Part shown: positions 54,696 through 63,479 of the stretch, piece by piece
Position numbering within the stretch: position 1 is the first letter of the stretch
Layout: every line of letters starts with the position of its first letter
Notes under the pieces: generated by a model
Databases searched by the model: none
Seen by the model: the letters and a program-made list of their open reading frames with translations, nothing else
What the model was told of the DNA's origin: nothing
Made by a program: the position numbers and the translations under genes
Origin: an uncultured Bacilli bacterium
GTDB lineage: Bacteria > Bacillota_I > Bacilli_A > RF39 > UBA660
Length of the DNA stretch: 64,000 nucleotides
Assembly: GCA_934148535.1 (NCBI GenBank)
Contig: CAKPDF010000001.1
Coordinates: forward strand, 149,515-213,514
Direction: 5' to 3'

Positions 54696-57314
54696 TTATA
54701 CTCCCCCAATATATCCAGATTTCTTTAATATTATCTTTCTTAAAAAATCAAATGGCACTACTGTCATAGAAATCAACATAGTTATCCATAATTCTTTAAT
54801 TGAAAGCCCTGTAGTTCTAAATACTTCTCCTCCAAAATATATAAGTATTAATTGTACAATTAAAACAAATATTATTATTATTAAGAATACTTTATTTTTA
54901 ATTAAATTTGCTAAAATATTTAATCTATGAGTTCTAGCATTAAAGCAATTAAATATACTCATAAAAATAAATAATCCAAAAAACGCTGTTAAGAGATAGA
55001 TATTATTCTCACTAGTTCTAAAAAATGAATGTATAAAGTCAGATTTTAAAAATATTAAACACAATAATGATGAATATGTTCCTGTTACTAATATTTCATT
55101 TAACATATATTTATTTATAATATTTTCTTCTTTTTTCTTAGGCTCTTCTTCCATATATTCAAGTAATGGTGGTTCATAAGAAAATGCTAGTCCCGCTAAA
55201 GTATCCATTACCATATTTATCCATAACATTTGAACTACTGTTACTGGAGATGATACTCCTATAAAAGGACCTATTATAGAAATACTTACTGCACATAAAT
55301 TTACTGTTAATTGAAATATTATAAATTTTCTTATACTTTTAAATATAGTTCTTCCATATAATATAGCTTTAGAGATGGAAATAAAGTTGTCATCTAATAT
55401 TACTATATCTGATGCTTCTTTTGCTACACTGGTTCCACTTCCCATAGAAAATCCTACATCTGCTTTTTTAAGTGCTATGGCATCATTTACACCATCACCT
55501 GTCATTCCCACTACTAGATTTAATTCTTGAGATATTTTTACTAATCTACTTTTGTCTTTTGGCAAGGCTCTTGCTACTACTTTTAAATTAGGAATTATCT
55601 TCATTAATTCAGAATCAGTTAACTTATTTAATTCATCACTTGTTATTACTATATCATTAGGACTAGTGATTAATCCTATTTCTTTAGCAATGGATTTAGC
55701 AGTATTTATATTATCACCTGTTACCATCACTGTTTGAATCTTAGCTTTTGTAACTAATTTGATTCCTTCTATTGCTTCTTTTCTTACTTCATCTTTTATA
55801 TATAGTAATCCTTGAAATATCATATTATTTATATCAACAGATGTTGTTTCTTTTACTGCTAAGGCTATTACTCTAATACCATTATTTGTTACAGCATTTA
55901 TCTCATTAATTAATTTGTCTTTGTTTTTAAATTTTTTTTTAGTACCTGTTTCATCATAGTATAAATCACAGTTTTTTAATATAATTTCTGGTGCTCCTTT
56001 TATTAAAGTTTTAGTTTTATCATCTTTAGTTATAGTAATAAGAGAATATTTATTAATACTTGCAAATGGAACTTTATTTAATATTTTTACATCATTTCTT
56101 TTTTTTATTTTAGAAAACTCTAATATAGATTTATCTGTAATGTTACCTCCTATAACTTTATTGGTTTTTTCTTCATAGATACTCTCATTATTATAAATTA
56201 AATTGTCTATTAAATCTTGCTTATATTTGGTATTATGAATTTCTTCTAGCGATGAGTAGTTTTTTAAATTTCCTGTTACTAATGAGATTACTTCTAATTT
56301 TCCTTTGGTAAGAGTGCCTGTTTTATCTGTGAATAATATGTTTAAATTACCTGATGTTTCTATTCCTACTAATTTTCTAACTAAAACATTATTTTTTAAC
56401 ATTCTTTTCATGTTTGATGATAAGACTAGGGTTATCATCATTGGGAGTCCTTCTGGTACTGATACTACTATTATAGTTACACTTATCGTTAAGGCCTGCA
56501 AAATATAAGAAAATATTAGTCTATAGTTAGTTATGGTACTTATTATTAATGATATATTAAAATTATTATTTATTATAATCTTAGAAAACAGATATGAGAT
56601 AGACGCTAAGAGTGCTCCTATCATTCCAAGTTTACTTATAAAGTTTGCTAGATTATTTAATCTTATTTTTAATGGTGAGGGAGATGAAGGTACAGTTAGT
56701 TCTTTTGTCATTTGTCCATAATATGTATCATTTCCTACTTTAGTTACTTTCATTTTGGCATCACCATTATAGATGGATGTGCCTCTATATAAAAGATTTT
56801 CTTTGGTTTGTTTTAAAGCTCTTGGATATTTATGTACTTCTTTTGTTTCTCCATTTAGCATTGATTCATCTACTTCTAAACTTCCTTCTATTATTATTCC
56901 ATCTGCTGGTATTTTATCTCCGCTAGAAAGTATTACTATATCATCTACTACTATTTCTTCTTGAGGTATTTCTTTTATTTTACCATTTCTTAATACTTTG
57001 CTATTTATTTTAGATGCTTCTTTTTCTAGGGAATGGAAGGCTTTATTAGAACCGTATTCTGATATTGTAGAAATGAAAGACGCAATAAAAATAGCAATTA
57101 ATATTCCTATCATTTCATACCAATCAAAATCTTTTAAAAAAAATATTATTTTTATTCCTAGCGCTATTAAAAGTATTCTTATTATTGGATCAGCAAGGGA
57201 TTCTAATAGTAGTCGAAAAAATGTATCTTCATTTGTTACATCTATTATGTTATTGCCATATTTTTTCCTTTTTTCTATTACTTCTTTATCTGTTAGTCCA
57301 TTTAATAAATTCAT
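54696..57314 (-). CDS. Calcium-transporting P-type ATPase (P2 type)
   Basis: 872 aa with ten membrane segments. The actuator motif is LNGETKEV, the TM4 ion site VSVPEGLPMM, and the phosphorylation site ILFTDKTGTLTKGK. Nucleotide-domain KGAPE and hinge GMTGDGVNDAIALKKADVG follow. The TM6 motif is MLWINMVMDTLAGLAF; the Asn/Asp pair fits Ca2+ binding as in PMCA-type pumps. It exports Ca2+ from the cytoplasm. The C-terminus ends in GYIGGV without a long regulatory tail. AGGTGAT precedes the ATG. Confidence 0.92.
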   Translation of the reverse strand: MNLLNGLTDKEVIEKRKKYGNNIIDVTNEDTFFRLLLESLADPIIRILLIALGIKIIFFLKDFDWYEMIGILIAIFIASFISTISEYGSNKAFHSLEKEASKINSKVLRNGKIKEIPQEEIVVDDIVILSSGDKIPADGIIIEGSLEVDESMLNGETKEVHKYPRALKQTKENLLYRGTSIYNGDAKMKVTKVGNDTYYGQMTKELTVPSSPSPLKIRLNNLANFISKLGMIGALLASISYLFSKIIINNNFNISLIISTITNYRLIFSYILQALTISVTIIVVSVPEGLPMMITLVLSSNMKRMLKNNVLVRKLVGIETSGNLNILFTDKTGTLTKGKLEVISLVTGNLKNYSSLEEIHNTKYKQDLIDNLIYNNESIYEEKTNKVIGGNITDKSILEFSKIKKRNDVKILNKVPFASINKYSLITITKDDKTKTLIKGAPEIILKNCDLYYDETGTKKKFKNKDKLINEINAVTNNGIRVIALAVKETTSVDINNMIFQGLLYIKDEVRKEAIEGIKLVTKAKIQTVMVTGDNINTAKSIAKEIGLITSPNDIVITSDELNKLTDSELMKIIPNLKVVARALPKDKSRLVKISQELNLVVGMTGDGVNDAIALKKADVGFSMGSGTSVAKEASDIVILDDNFISISKAILYGRTIFKSIRKFIIFQLTVNLCAVSISIIGPFIGVSSPVTVVQMLWINMVMDTLAGLAFSYEPPLLEYMEEEPKKKEENIINKYMLNEILVTGTYSSLLCLIFLKSDFIHSFFRTSENNIYLLTAFFGLFIFMSIFNCFNARTHRLNILANLIKNKVFLIIIIFVLIVQLILIYFGGEVFRTTGLSIKELWITMLISMTVVPFDFLRKIILKKSGYIGGV

Positions 57315-57458
57315 AAGATCACCTAATAAATTTTATTAGTTTAAGTTTTTTTTAGATGTTTTATTTATAGACAAAAATCGATTATATATTAGGAAAATGT
57401 AATAACCAAATAATGTTTGTTGCGTACACTATATTAGATAGTAAAGGAGGTTTAAAAT

Positions 57459-57641
57459 ATGTATTACTACGGTGGTGGATACAGTGGTGGCTCTAACAGT
57501 TGTGGCTGTAGCGGATATAATTACGCATATCCATCTTATGGCTATGGATATAGTGGCGGTGGATATGGTTACAATGCTGCTATAGTACTAGTACTATTTA
57601 TTTTATTAGTAATAATAATAGGTGCTAGAGTTACTGTTTAA
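57459..57641 (+). CDS. YjcZ-like small sporulation protein
   Basis: 60 aa: a Gly/Tyr/Ser-rich first half (MYYYGGGYSGGSNSCGCSGY) and a C-terminal membrane segment (AAIVLVLFILLVIIIGARVT). This matches the YjcZ family of tiny Bacillota sporulation proteins (Gly/Tyr-rich, then ALIVVLFILLIIIGA). AAAGGAGG lies seven bases before the ATG. No clear sigma-A promoter is visible; CGTACACTAT about 35 bases upstream is one base from a sigma-E-like -10. A terminator follows at once. Confidence 0.8.
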   Translation: MYYYGGGYSGGSNSCGCSGYNYAYPSYGYGYSGGGYGYNAAIVLVLFILLVIIIGARVTV

Positions 57642-57668
57642 GGAAGAACTTTTCTTCCTTTTTTCTTT
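57641..57668 (+). terminator. Terminator of the YjcZ-like gene
   Basis: Arms AGGAAGA (57641-57647) and TCTTCCT (57653-57659) followed by TTTTTTC. Confidence 0.85.
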
Positions 57669-57692
57669 TTACTATTTGTTAATTTAAGAAAT

Positions 57693-57721
57693 TTGACACT
57701 TATTTTATTATATGCTATAAT
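57693..57721 (+). promoter_or_regulatory. Promoter of def
   Basis: TTGACA (57693-57698), 17 bp, TATAAT (57716-57721), 27 bases before the ATG. Confidence 0.88.
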
Positions 57722-57747
57722 TACTACGCGAAGAGGGAGTGGTAACA

Positions 57748-58296
57748 ATGCTTATGGATAAGGATATACTTGATGAGAAGGATAAAAGAATTAGAGCAAA
57801 AAATATCGATGTTGAATTTCCTATGAGTAAGGAAGAAAAAAAGTTAGTTGCAGATATGCTTGAACATTTACGTTTATCTCAAATTGAAGAGATGTCTAAA
57901 AAATATAATTTTAGACCTGGTATGGGTCTTGCTGCTCCTCAGGTTGGAGTAAATAAAAACTTTTTTGTTGTATGTTTCGAAGAAAAGGAAGGTGTTTTTA
58001 AAGATTATATTTTAATTAATCCTAAAATTATTTCTTATTCTGAAGAACTTATTTATACTTCTGGTGGTGAGGGATGTTTAAGTGTTAATCGGGAGATTGA
58101 AGGAATAGTACCTAGACATGCTAGAATTACAATTGAGGGATTTGATGTAGATGGTAATCCTGTTAGATATAGGGCTAGAGAAGATTTATCTGTTGCTTTT
58201 CAACATGAATATGATCATTTACAAGGAATATTATTTTATGATCATATTGATCCTAAGGATCCTTTTAAAAATGCTCAATTTATGAGAGAAATATAA
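57748..58296 (+). CDS. def: Peptide deformylase
   Basis: 182 aa metalloenzyme that removes formyl groups from nascent proteins. The three motifs are GMGLAAPQVGVN, GGEGCLSVNRE (metal Cys) and FQHEYDHLQGILF (metal His pair and catalytic Glu). The Gram-positive-type insertion between motifs is present, as in long type II deformylases. The start at 57748 has GAGGGAG eight bases upstream; an in-frame GTG at 57739 overlaps that site and is rejected. Plus-strand single gene with promoter and terminator. Confidence 0.96.
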   Translation: MLMDKDILDEKDKRIRAKNIDVEFPMSKEEKKLVADMLEHLRLSQIEEMSKKYNFRPGMGLAAPQVGVNKNFFVVCFEEKEGVFKDYILINPKIISYSEELIYTSGGEGCLSVNREIEGIVPRHARITIEGFDVDGNPVRYRAREDLSVAFQHEYDHLQGILFYDHIDPKDPFKNAQFMREI

Positions 58297-58299
58297 AAG

Positions 58300-58333
58300 A
58301 AATTTACTAAATTTATAGTAAATTCCTTTTTAT
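58300..58333 (+). terminator. Terminator of def
   Basis: Perfect 9-bp arms AATTTACTA (58301-58309) and TAGTAAATT (58316-58324), then CCTTTTTATTT. Confidence 0.85.
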
Positions 58334-59247
58334 TTATCTAATTTTTCTATTCTGTCAAATGTTATATTTCCTAGTCTACCTTCTCTTAAATCCTTTAATA
58401 CTGTAGTATATACCTTTTCATAATCTGTTTCATTATTTTTTATTGCTCCTATAGTTTTACCTATTCTATCTAATATATCTACAATATCAGATTCATCATT
58501 TAATTTATATCTTTCTTTTATTGTAGTTGGATAGTATTTTAATAGGGTTTCAATTATATATATTGATATTTGTTCAGTATCTAATATTTCTTCTTTTATA
58601 GCAGTCATTGAGGCTAGATTAAGCGCTACTGTTTCTTGTTCTAATTTAGGCCATAATATTCCTGGGGTATCTAATAATTCCAAATCTTTATTAATTCTTA
58701 TCCATTCAAGCTTTTTAGTTACTCCTGGTCTATTTCCTACATTTGTTGCTTTTTTACCTACTAATCTGTTTATTAAAGTACTTTTTCCTACGTTAGGAAT
58801 ACCTAATATTAGAATTCTAGTTTTTCTAGGTAATAGTCCTTTTTCTTTTCTTTTGGTATTTATATTTTCTGATAGTTTATTTGTTATATCTAATAGATTA
58901 TTTATATTTTTGTTATTTAGTAAATCCAATTTTACTACTTCATATCCATTTTCTTTATAGTATTTTTCCCATTTATTAGTTTCTTCTAAATCACATAAAT
59001 CTATTTTTGTCATTATTAAAACTCTAGGCTTATTCTTTATTAAACTATCTATCTCATTATTCTTAGACGAAAATGGTATTCTAGCATCTATTATTTCATA
59101 AACTATATCTATTAAATCTATTTTTTCTTTTACTTCTCTTTTGGTTTTTGCCATATGGCCTGGATACCAGTTAATGTTAGTTTTGTTATTTATTTCTTTT
59201 TTGTTATTTTTTTCTTCTCTTATTTTTCTTTTTTGGTACATATCCAT
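58330..59247 (-). CDS. rbgA: Ribosome biogenesis GTPase RbgA/YlqF (internal start of the fused ORF)
   Basis: 305 aa from the internal ATG, which has AAGGAAGTGATT upstream, so independent translation is likely. It is a circularly permuted GTPase: G4 (MTKIDL) precedes G1 (LGIPNVGKSTLINRLVG) and G3 (LLDTPGILWPK). The N-terminal NINWYPGHMAKTKREVKEKI is the YlqF/RbgA signature, and the C-terminal domain has RIGKTIGAI and DLREGRLGNITFDRI. It is needed for 50S subunit assembly, so the cell must keep it functional. The first 28 codons appear to be supplied by the integrated element (see the att sites and the remnant at 62544-62675). Confidence 0.88.
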   Translation of the reverse strand: MDMYQKRKIREEKNNKKEINNKTNINWYPGHMAKTKREVKEKIDLIDIVYEIIDARIPFSSKNNEIDSLIKNKPRVLIMTKIDLCDLEETNKWEKYYKENGYEVVKLDLLNNKNINNLLDITNKLSENINTKRKEKGLLPRKTRILILGIPNVGKSTLINRLVGKKATNVGNRPGVTKKLEWIRINKDLELLDTPGILWPKLEQETVALNLASMTAIKEEILDTEQISIYIIETLLKYYPTTIKERYKLNDESDIVDILDRIGKTIGAIKNNETDYEKVYTTVLKDLREGRLGNITFDRIEKLDK

Positions 59248-60453
59248 TTTAATCACTTCCTTTTTTATAATTTCAATCTCATCATTAGAAACAACACTAA
59301 TATAGTTTATATTATTATCAATATTTAATCTAGTAATATCCGTTATATTTAATTCTTTTTTTATAAATTCATCCAATATACTTTTTGATGTTGATTTATT
59401 ATTTTCACAATTCTTTTTTCTATAATAATTAGAGCAATAGTAATAAACCTTACCCTTAGATGTTCTTTTTATCATATTGCTACCACAGCATTTACACTTT
59501 AAAATTCCAGATAATATATCAATGCTTCCATCTTTATTTACTTTAGATTTCCTATCTAGAATATCTTGTACTTTAACAAAATCTTCTTTACTTATAATTG
59601 CCTCGTGATGATTTTCAGTAACAATCCAATTTTCTTTGTCCAACTTTATTTTCTTATCAATCCTATAATTTAATTTTCTTTTCTTACCTTGAAATAGTGT
59701 ACCTGTATAATTCTCATTTCTTAATATTGCATTTACCATTTCAGGATTCCACTTTTTCATTATAGTTGTATCTTTATCCGTATTAATTTTTAAGTACTCA
59801 CTTGGAGTTAATATATCGTTATTATTTAAAAAGTCTGCAACTTCTCGTCTACTTTTACCCTCAAGTATCATATCAAATATTTTTTTAATTATATGTGATA
59901 TATTTTTATCAATTAAAAATTTATGTTTATCTTTTGAATCTTTTATATATCCATAAGGTGCCAATTTACCAACAAACTCTCCATTATATTTCTTTACTAT
60001 TAAAGAACTTCTTACCTTCTTTGATATATCTTTCGCATACATATCATTAAATAAATTCTTTAATGATACATAATCACTGCCATAGTAATCTGATGAATCC
60101 ATTTCATAATTTTCATCTACTGAAATTACAAATACTCCCATAGCCGGAAATACTACTTCTACAAAATTACCTGTTTCTATATAATTTCTACCAAGTCTTG
60201 ATAAATCTTTTATAATTATCACATCTATTTTCTTATTTTTAATGTCTTCTAACATTCTTTGAAATTCTGGCCTATCAAAATCAGTTCCTGAATATCCATC
60301 ATCTACATAATAATCAATTAATTTATATTCTTTATGTTCTTTTAAATAGTTATCTATAATTAGTTTTTGATTAGTTATACTATTAGACTCTTTTTCATTA
60401 CCAAATTCTTCTTTTGATAAACGAAGGTATGCTGCTATCTTAAAATTATCCAT
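58330..60453 (-). CDS. Serine recombinase reading in frame into ribosome-biogenesis GTPase RbgA (707-codon fused ORF)
   Basis: The first 402 codons (60453-59248) encode a large serine recombinase. The resolvase domain has AAYLRLSKEE with catalytic Ser13 and IIIKDLSRLGRNYIETG. A recombinase domain (GKLAPYGYIKDSKDKH, NAILRNENYTGTLFQGKK) and a zinc ribbon (CKCCGSNMIKRTS...YYCSNYY) follow. There is no stop codon; the frame continues without a break into rbgA at an internal ATG (59247). The C-terminal coiled-coil region of the recombinase is short. The fusion is explained by insertion of the element in the rbgA 5' end. It may be made as one protein, or rbgA may start separately. Confidence 0.88.
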   Translation of the reverse strand: MDNFKIAAYLRLSKEEFGNEKESNSITNQKLIIDNYLKEHKEYKLIDYYVDDGYSGTDFDRPEFQRMLEDIKNKKIDVIIIKDLSRLGRNYIETGNFVEVVFPAMGVFVISVDENYEMDSSDYYGSDYVSLKNLFNDMYAKDISKKVRSSLIVKKYNGEFVGKLAPYGYIKDSKDKHKFLIDKNISHIIKKIFDMILEGKSRREVADFLNNNDILTPSEYLKINTDKDTTIMKKWNPEMVNAILRNENYTGTLFQGKKRKLNYRIDKKIKLDKENWIVTENHHEAIISKEDFVKVQDILDRKSKVNKDGSIDILSGILKCKCCGSNMIKRTSKGKVYYYCSNYYRKKNCENNKSTSKSILDEFIKKELNITDITRLNIDNNINYISVVSNDEIEIIKKEVIKMDMYQKRKIREEKNNKKEINNKTNINWYPGHMAKTKREVKEKIDLIDIVYEIIDARIPFSSKNNEIDSLIKNKPRVLIMTKIDLCDLEETNKWEKYYKENGYEVVKLDLLNNKNINNLLDITNKLSENINTKRKEKGLLPRKTRILILGIPNVGKSTLINRLVGKKATNVGNRPGVTKKLEWIRINKDLELLDTPGILWPKLEQETVALNLASMTAIKEEILDTEQISIYIIETLLKYYPTTIKERYKLNDESDIVDILDRIGKTIGAIKNNETDYEKVYTTVLKDLREGRLGNITFDRIEKLDK
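59164..59169 (-). other. Candidate att site (element end joined to the rbgA body)
   Basis: TGGTAT within AACTGGTATCCAGGC (codons for WYP of the WYPGHM motif). Shared core with 62586-62591. Confidence 0.5.
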
Positions 60454-60473
60454 TACTAATCAACTCCTTTTTT

Positions 60474-61538
60474 CTACATAATGTTTTTATTAGATAAGAC
60501 AGAATAATTTTTATTTAAAAATTCTGAACGGATTTGATTATATAATTCACTATATTTATCAAAAGGAGTTCTCAGATATTTTATAAATAATTGAGCCTGA
60601 ATATCTAAATTAGTTCTTTTAGTATTATTTATTAACTCTTTTATATTTTGAGAATCATATACATTATAAACCATTGATATATTCCAATAAATTAATAAAA
60701 TTTCTCTTACATAATCTCTTAATTCACTTTCTTCTTTTTTAGTTAATTGATATCCATCATTCCCATGAACATAACGTGAACGTATATCATAATAAGTTGA
60801 AATTTTCCATTTAGACTTACTTTTTTCTTTGCTACTTAGAAATAATATATTGCTTGAATAAGTTGATACTTCTTTTGTAACTTCATCTCCACTAATATTA
60901 AATAATGATTCTAGTGCTGAAAACAATAATGTGAATCTTATTCCAATATCCTGTGATTCAAAAGATTGTAAGTAAAAATTTAAAGCTCTTTTATATCTTA
61001 TATTTTTTTCTTCAAGATTAATTATTGTAGAATCTGCAATATATAAATGTAATCTTTGTTCAAGTTTAGTTTTTAATTCAGTATCATAATCACTAACTGC
61101 TATTCTTGATATTTCCCAATTCACACCGCCCACATAAGTATAAAAACCACCATTATCATTATAAATAGTTGTCTTAAAAACAGGTAATGTTATTCCTATT
61201 CCTGTTAGTAGTCTAATTTTCTTTTGCAATAAATTAACCTTTTCAAATTGTTCATCCAATATCTTTTTTTCTACATCAGTTCTAGACATTTCATCATCAA
61301 CTTCATATTTTATCATTTCTTCATTTTCAAAGTATTCATAGTAATTACCTTCTTTTTCCTTACACGCATACATTGAATTAAGTAAATGACCAGAAGAATA
61401 AAATATATAATCAGGATTATTTATATCTATCATATTTTCATCATATAATTCTGTTTTTTCAATAAAGCCATCTATCTTAAAGTTTACCATTGGAAATAAA
61501 CCACTTATCAAAATTTTAGTTTTATAATATAAAATCAT
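60474..61538 (-). CDS. HEPN (ApeA-like) domain protein, possible RNase effector
   Basis: 354 aa, soluble. The N-terminal 180 residues are unrecognised and beta-rich. The C-terminal part fits an ApeA-like HEPN: RALNFYLQSFESQDIGIRFT, LLFSALESLFNISGDEVTKE, and YYDIRSRYVHGN, giving an R253-x4-H258 motif of the kind found in HEPN ribonucleases. It starts after AAGGAG, 20 bp downstream of... read before the recombinase, in the cargo of the integrated element. HEPN cargo in small elements is often an abortive-infection effector; that role is inferred. Confidence 0.65.
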   Translation of the reverse strand: MILYYKTKILISGLFPMVNFKIDGFIEKTELYDENMIDINNPDYIFYSSGHLLNSMYACKEKEGNYYEYFENEEMIKYEVDDEMSRTDVEKKILDEQFEKVNLLQKKIRLLTGIGITLPVFKTTIYNDNGGFYTYVGGVNWEISRIAVSDYDTELKTKLEQRLHLYIADSTIINLEEKNIRYKRALNFYLQSFESQDIGIRFTLLFSALESLFNISGDEVTKEVSTYSSNILFLSSKEKSKSKWKISTYYDIRSRYVHGNDGYQLTKKEESELRDYVREILLIYWNISMVYNVYDSQNIKELINNTKRTNLDIQAQLFIKYLRTPFDKYSELYNQIRSEFLNKNYSVLSNKNIM

Positions 61539-61567
61539 TGTTACTCCTTAACTACATTTAATAATTT

Positions 61568-62422
61568 TTATTTTATTCCTTCCAGTTTCTTTTTCTCTTT
61601 ATTTTCTATTTGTTTCTTTTCTCTTTCAAGTTCTTTTAAACTCTTTTTAGGTGTTGGCATTTCTTCTGGCATCATTCCACCAATATCTGCAATTGCTTTT
61701 CTAACTTTTTGACCAACTTCATAATGTACATCTTTTGCTTCCTTTTCACCTTGTACATTATCTTTTATAAGTCTTTGTTTAGTTTGATTTATTCTAAATA
61801 AATTAGCAACTAATTCATCTTCATTCATATTATCTAAAATATCTTCTCTATATCTTAATTTTTTTCTTTTAAAAATATCATCAGCAGTTTCTCCATTATA
61901 TAATCCTTTGTATCCTGCATTATGAAATTCAGCCATATTTTTAACACCAGCAGATGAAGCAACTTTTTGTAACGTATAATTACCTTGTTTTGTTAATTTT
62001 CTTTGATAAAATCTTTTTTCATCATCTGATAAAGAATCATATTCTTGTTCTGTTATTTCTTGTTTTCTTGTTTGAATAGCAAAATATGTTTGTCCTAAAG
62101 CAACAACTTCTTTGCTTGGATCAGCATTTTGCACTATTAAATAACATATATATCTTGAAAGTTTATAGTCTTTAATAAATTCTTCTTTACCTTTACCAGT
62201 TTTTATTGGCTTGTTGACTTCAACAACCCAATCTTCTTCATTTGAAACACTATTATTTGCTGATAAAACTGCTTTATCTATTACTTTTTGAAAATTTCTC
62301 CAATCCTTGTATTCCAATACTTTTTGTAATTCACGTGCATACCAATATTCATTTCCATAATCATCAATATGTTTTATATTTTCAAAAGTATTGTTAGAAT
62401 ATTTATTTTCAATTATCTTCAT
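61568..62422 (-). CDS. dinD: DinD-like protein (DNA damage-inducible protein D family)
   Basis: 284 aa from the ATG at 62422 with GGAGG five bases upstream (four upstream codons dropped). It starts with a Bro-N-like region (YWYARELQKVLEYKDWRNFQ) followed by SRYICYLIVQNADPSKEVVA, GQTYFAIQTRKQE, RLTKQGNYTLQ-type and FHNAGYKGLYNGETADDIFK blocks typical of DinD. DinD of E. coli is SOS-induced and inhibits RecA strand exchange. Chromosomal relatives in Bacillota are often mobile cargo, as here. A basic coiled tail (KKSLKELEREKKQIENKEKK) ends the protein. Confidence 0.88.
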   Translation of the reverse strand: MKIIENKYSNNTFENIKHIDDYGNEYWYARELQKVLEYKDWRNFQKVIDKAVLSANNSVSNEEDWVVEVNKPIKTGKGKEEFIKDYKLSRYICYLIVQNADPSKEVVALGQTYFAIQTRKQEITEQEYDSLSDDEKRFYQRKLTKQGNYTLQKVASSAGVKNMAEFHNAGYKGLYNGETADDIFKRKKLRYREDILDNMNEDELVANLFRINQTKQRLIKDNVQGEKEAKDVHYEVGQKVRKAIADIGGMMPEEMPTPKKSLKELEREKKQIENKEKKKLEGIK

Positions 62423-62543
62423 TGCTACCTCCATTTCTATTAATTATATTAAAGTTTTCCTTATGTCCCCATTACCTCAACTTTTTAATATTTTTTTCTA
62501 AAAAGAAGCGATAAAATGTAAAAATCATTAAATATATTTTCCT

Positions 62544-62675
62544 TTATTTATAAGGGTTTTTATAGGATTTTCCATAAGGTGGTATATACCACGAAATGGA
62601 GACTTTTGAAAAACTTTTTTGACTATCATTATTTTTCTTTTCTTGTCTCATTTTTCTTTTTTGATACATATCCAT
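62544..62675 (-). pseudogene. Displaced original 5' end of rbgA
   Basis: A 43-codon frame starting MDMYQKRKMRQEKKNND, with AAGGAAGTGAT upstream, running to VSISWY and then into element sequence (IPPYGKSYK...stop). The first 15 residues match the internal rbgA start at 59247 (MDMYQKRKIREEK) and ISWY matches INWY. It is what integration would leave upstream of the element. Confidence 0.8.
62586..62591 (-). other. Candidate att site (element end joined to the rbgA promoter side)
   Basis: TGGTAT inside the 14-bp palindrome GTGGTATATACCAC (62579-62592). Palindromic surroundings fit a serine-recombinase crossover site. Confidence 0.5.
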
Positions 62676-62731
62676 TATTTATCACTTCCTTTTAATTATT
62701 ATTAACTTCCTAGTTATACCCATATAAATCA

Positions 62732-63451
62732 TTATTTTTTTATTGTAGTCGATTTTGATTCATATTCCTGATAATTTATACTAGTTCTTAAAACATATAC
62801 TAAATAATGATCATAAATCTTCGTCATTATTTTAGGTATATTTTCTAAAAATGTATTCAATTGTTCTTCATGAGATTCTTCGTTACTAGTTTCTGCTTCA
62901 TTTTTAGGAAAATCTGATATTCCTTTTATAACAATACATTCAACGCCATTTGCTCTACATATATACATAATAGCTGCTGATTCTGTATCTGCTATTGTGA
63001 TATTATTTTCTTTTAGTTCCAAATAATCTTTCCACATAACAACTGGTTTATCAGCAGTTCCTATAGTACCTGTTAAAATTGACTCATTTTCAAAATTATT
63101 TAAAACAGTAAATGAATCTTTTATTAAAGGTTCTGTTTCTTTAACTGTACAATCATATTGAACAGCCTTATTAGGTATGAAAATATCTAATTGGCTATAA
63201 CTATCATTAATTCCAACGCAAGTTCCTGCTACAATTATTTTTGTAAAATTAAAGTGATCTATCATATATTGAGTAGATGCTGATGCATTCATTTTTCTTA
63301 CTCCACCTAAATAAAAAACAACTTCTTTGTTATCAATGATTTTTTTAAAATATTCTCCAAAAGGATATTTTTCACATTCTTCATGGATCAATCCAAAATA
63401 ATTTAAAGTTGCTTCCCATTCTTTTTTTGCTGCTATACTTATTCCTATCAT
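62732..63451 (-). CDS. MTA/SAH nucleosidase-like phosphorylase-family protein
   Basis: 239 aa from the ATG at 63451 (GAAGTGAAG upstream; a frame extension of 16 codons to 63499 looks artificial). It has the purine nucleoside phosphorylase/MTAN fold features: MIGISIAAKKEWEATLNYFG, VVFYLGGVRKMNASASTQYM, KIIVAGTCVGIND, and ADTESAAIMYICRANGVECI followed by VIKGISDFP, where the family Glu and Asp act on the ribosyl moiety. MTAN-like enzymes recycle S-adenosylmethionine by-products; related domains also occur as effectors in defence systems. Substrate undetermined. It lies in the degraded accessory region next to rbgA. Confidence 0.8.
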   Translation of the reverse strand: MIGISIAAKKEWEATLNYFGLIHEECEKYPFGEYFKKIIDNKEVVFYLGGVRKMNASASTQYMIDHFNFTKIIVAGTCVGINDSYSQLDIFIPNKAVQYDCTVKETEPLIKDSFTVLNNFENESILTGTIGTADKPVVMWKDYLELKENNITIADTESAAIMYICRANGVECIVIKGISDFPKNEAETSNEESHEEQLNTFLENIPKIMTKIYDHYLVYVLRTSINYQEYESKSTTIKK

Positions 63452-63479
63452 CTTCTTCACTTCTTTCTTTATTATTTTT

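Larger units (their letters stand above)
59164..62591. mobile_element. 3.4-kb serine-recombinase element integrated in rbgA
   Basis: Bounded by matching TGGTAT cores (minus strand) at 59164-59169 and 62586-62591, both inside copies of the rbgA 5' region encoding I(N/S)WY. It contains a replacement rbgA 5' end, the recombinase, an HEPN-type protein and a DinD-like protein, all on the minus strand. Joining the flanks across the cores recreates a natural RbgA start (MDMYQKRKM...ISWY + PGHMAK). Exact ends are inferred from the shared core. Confidence 0.65.
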
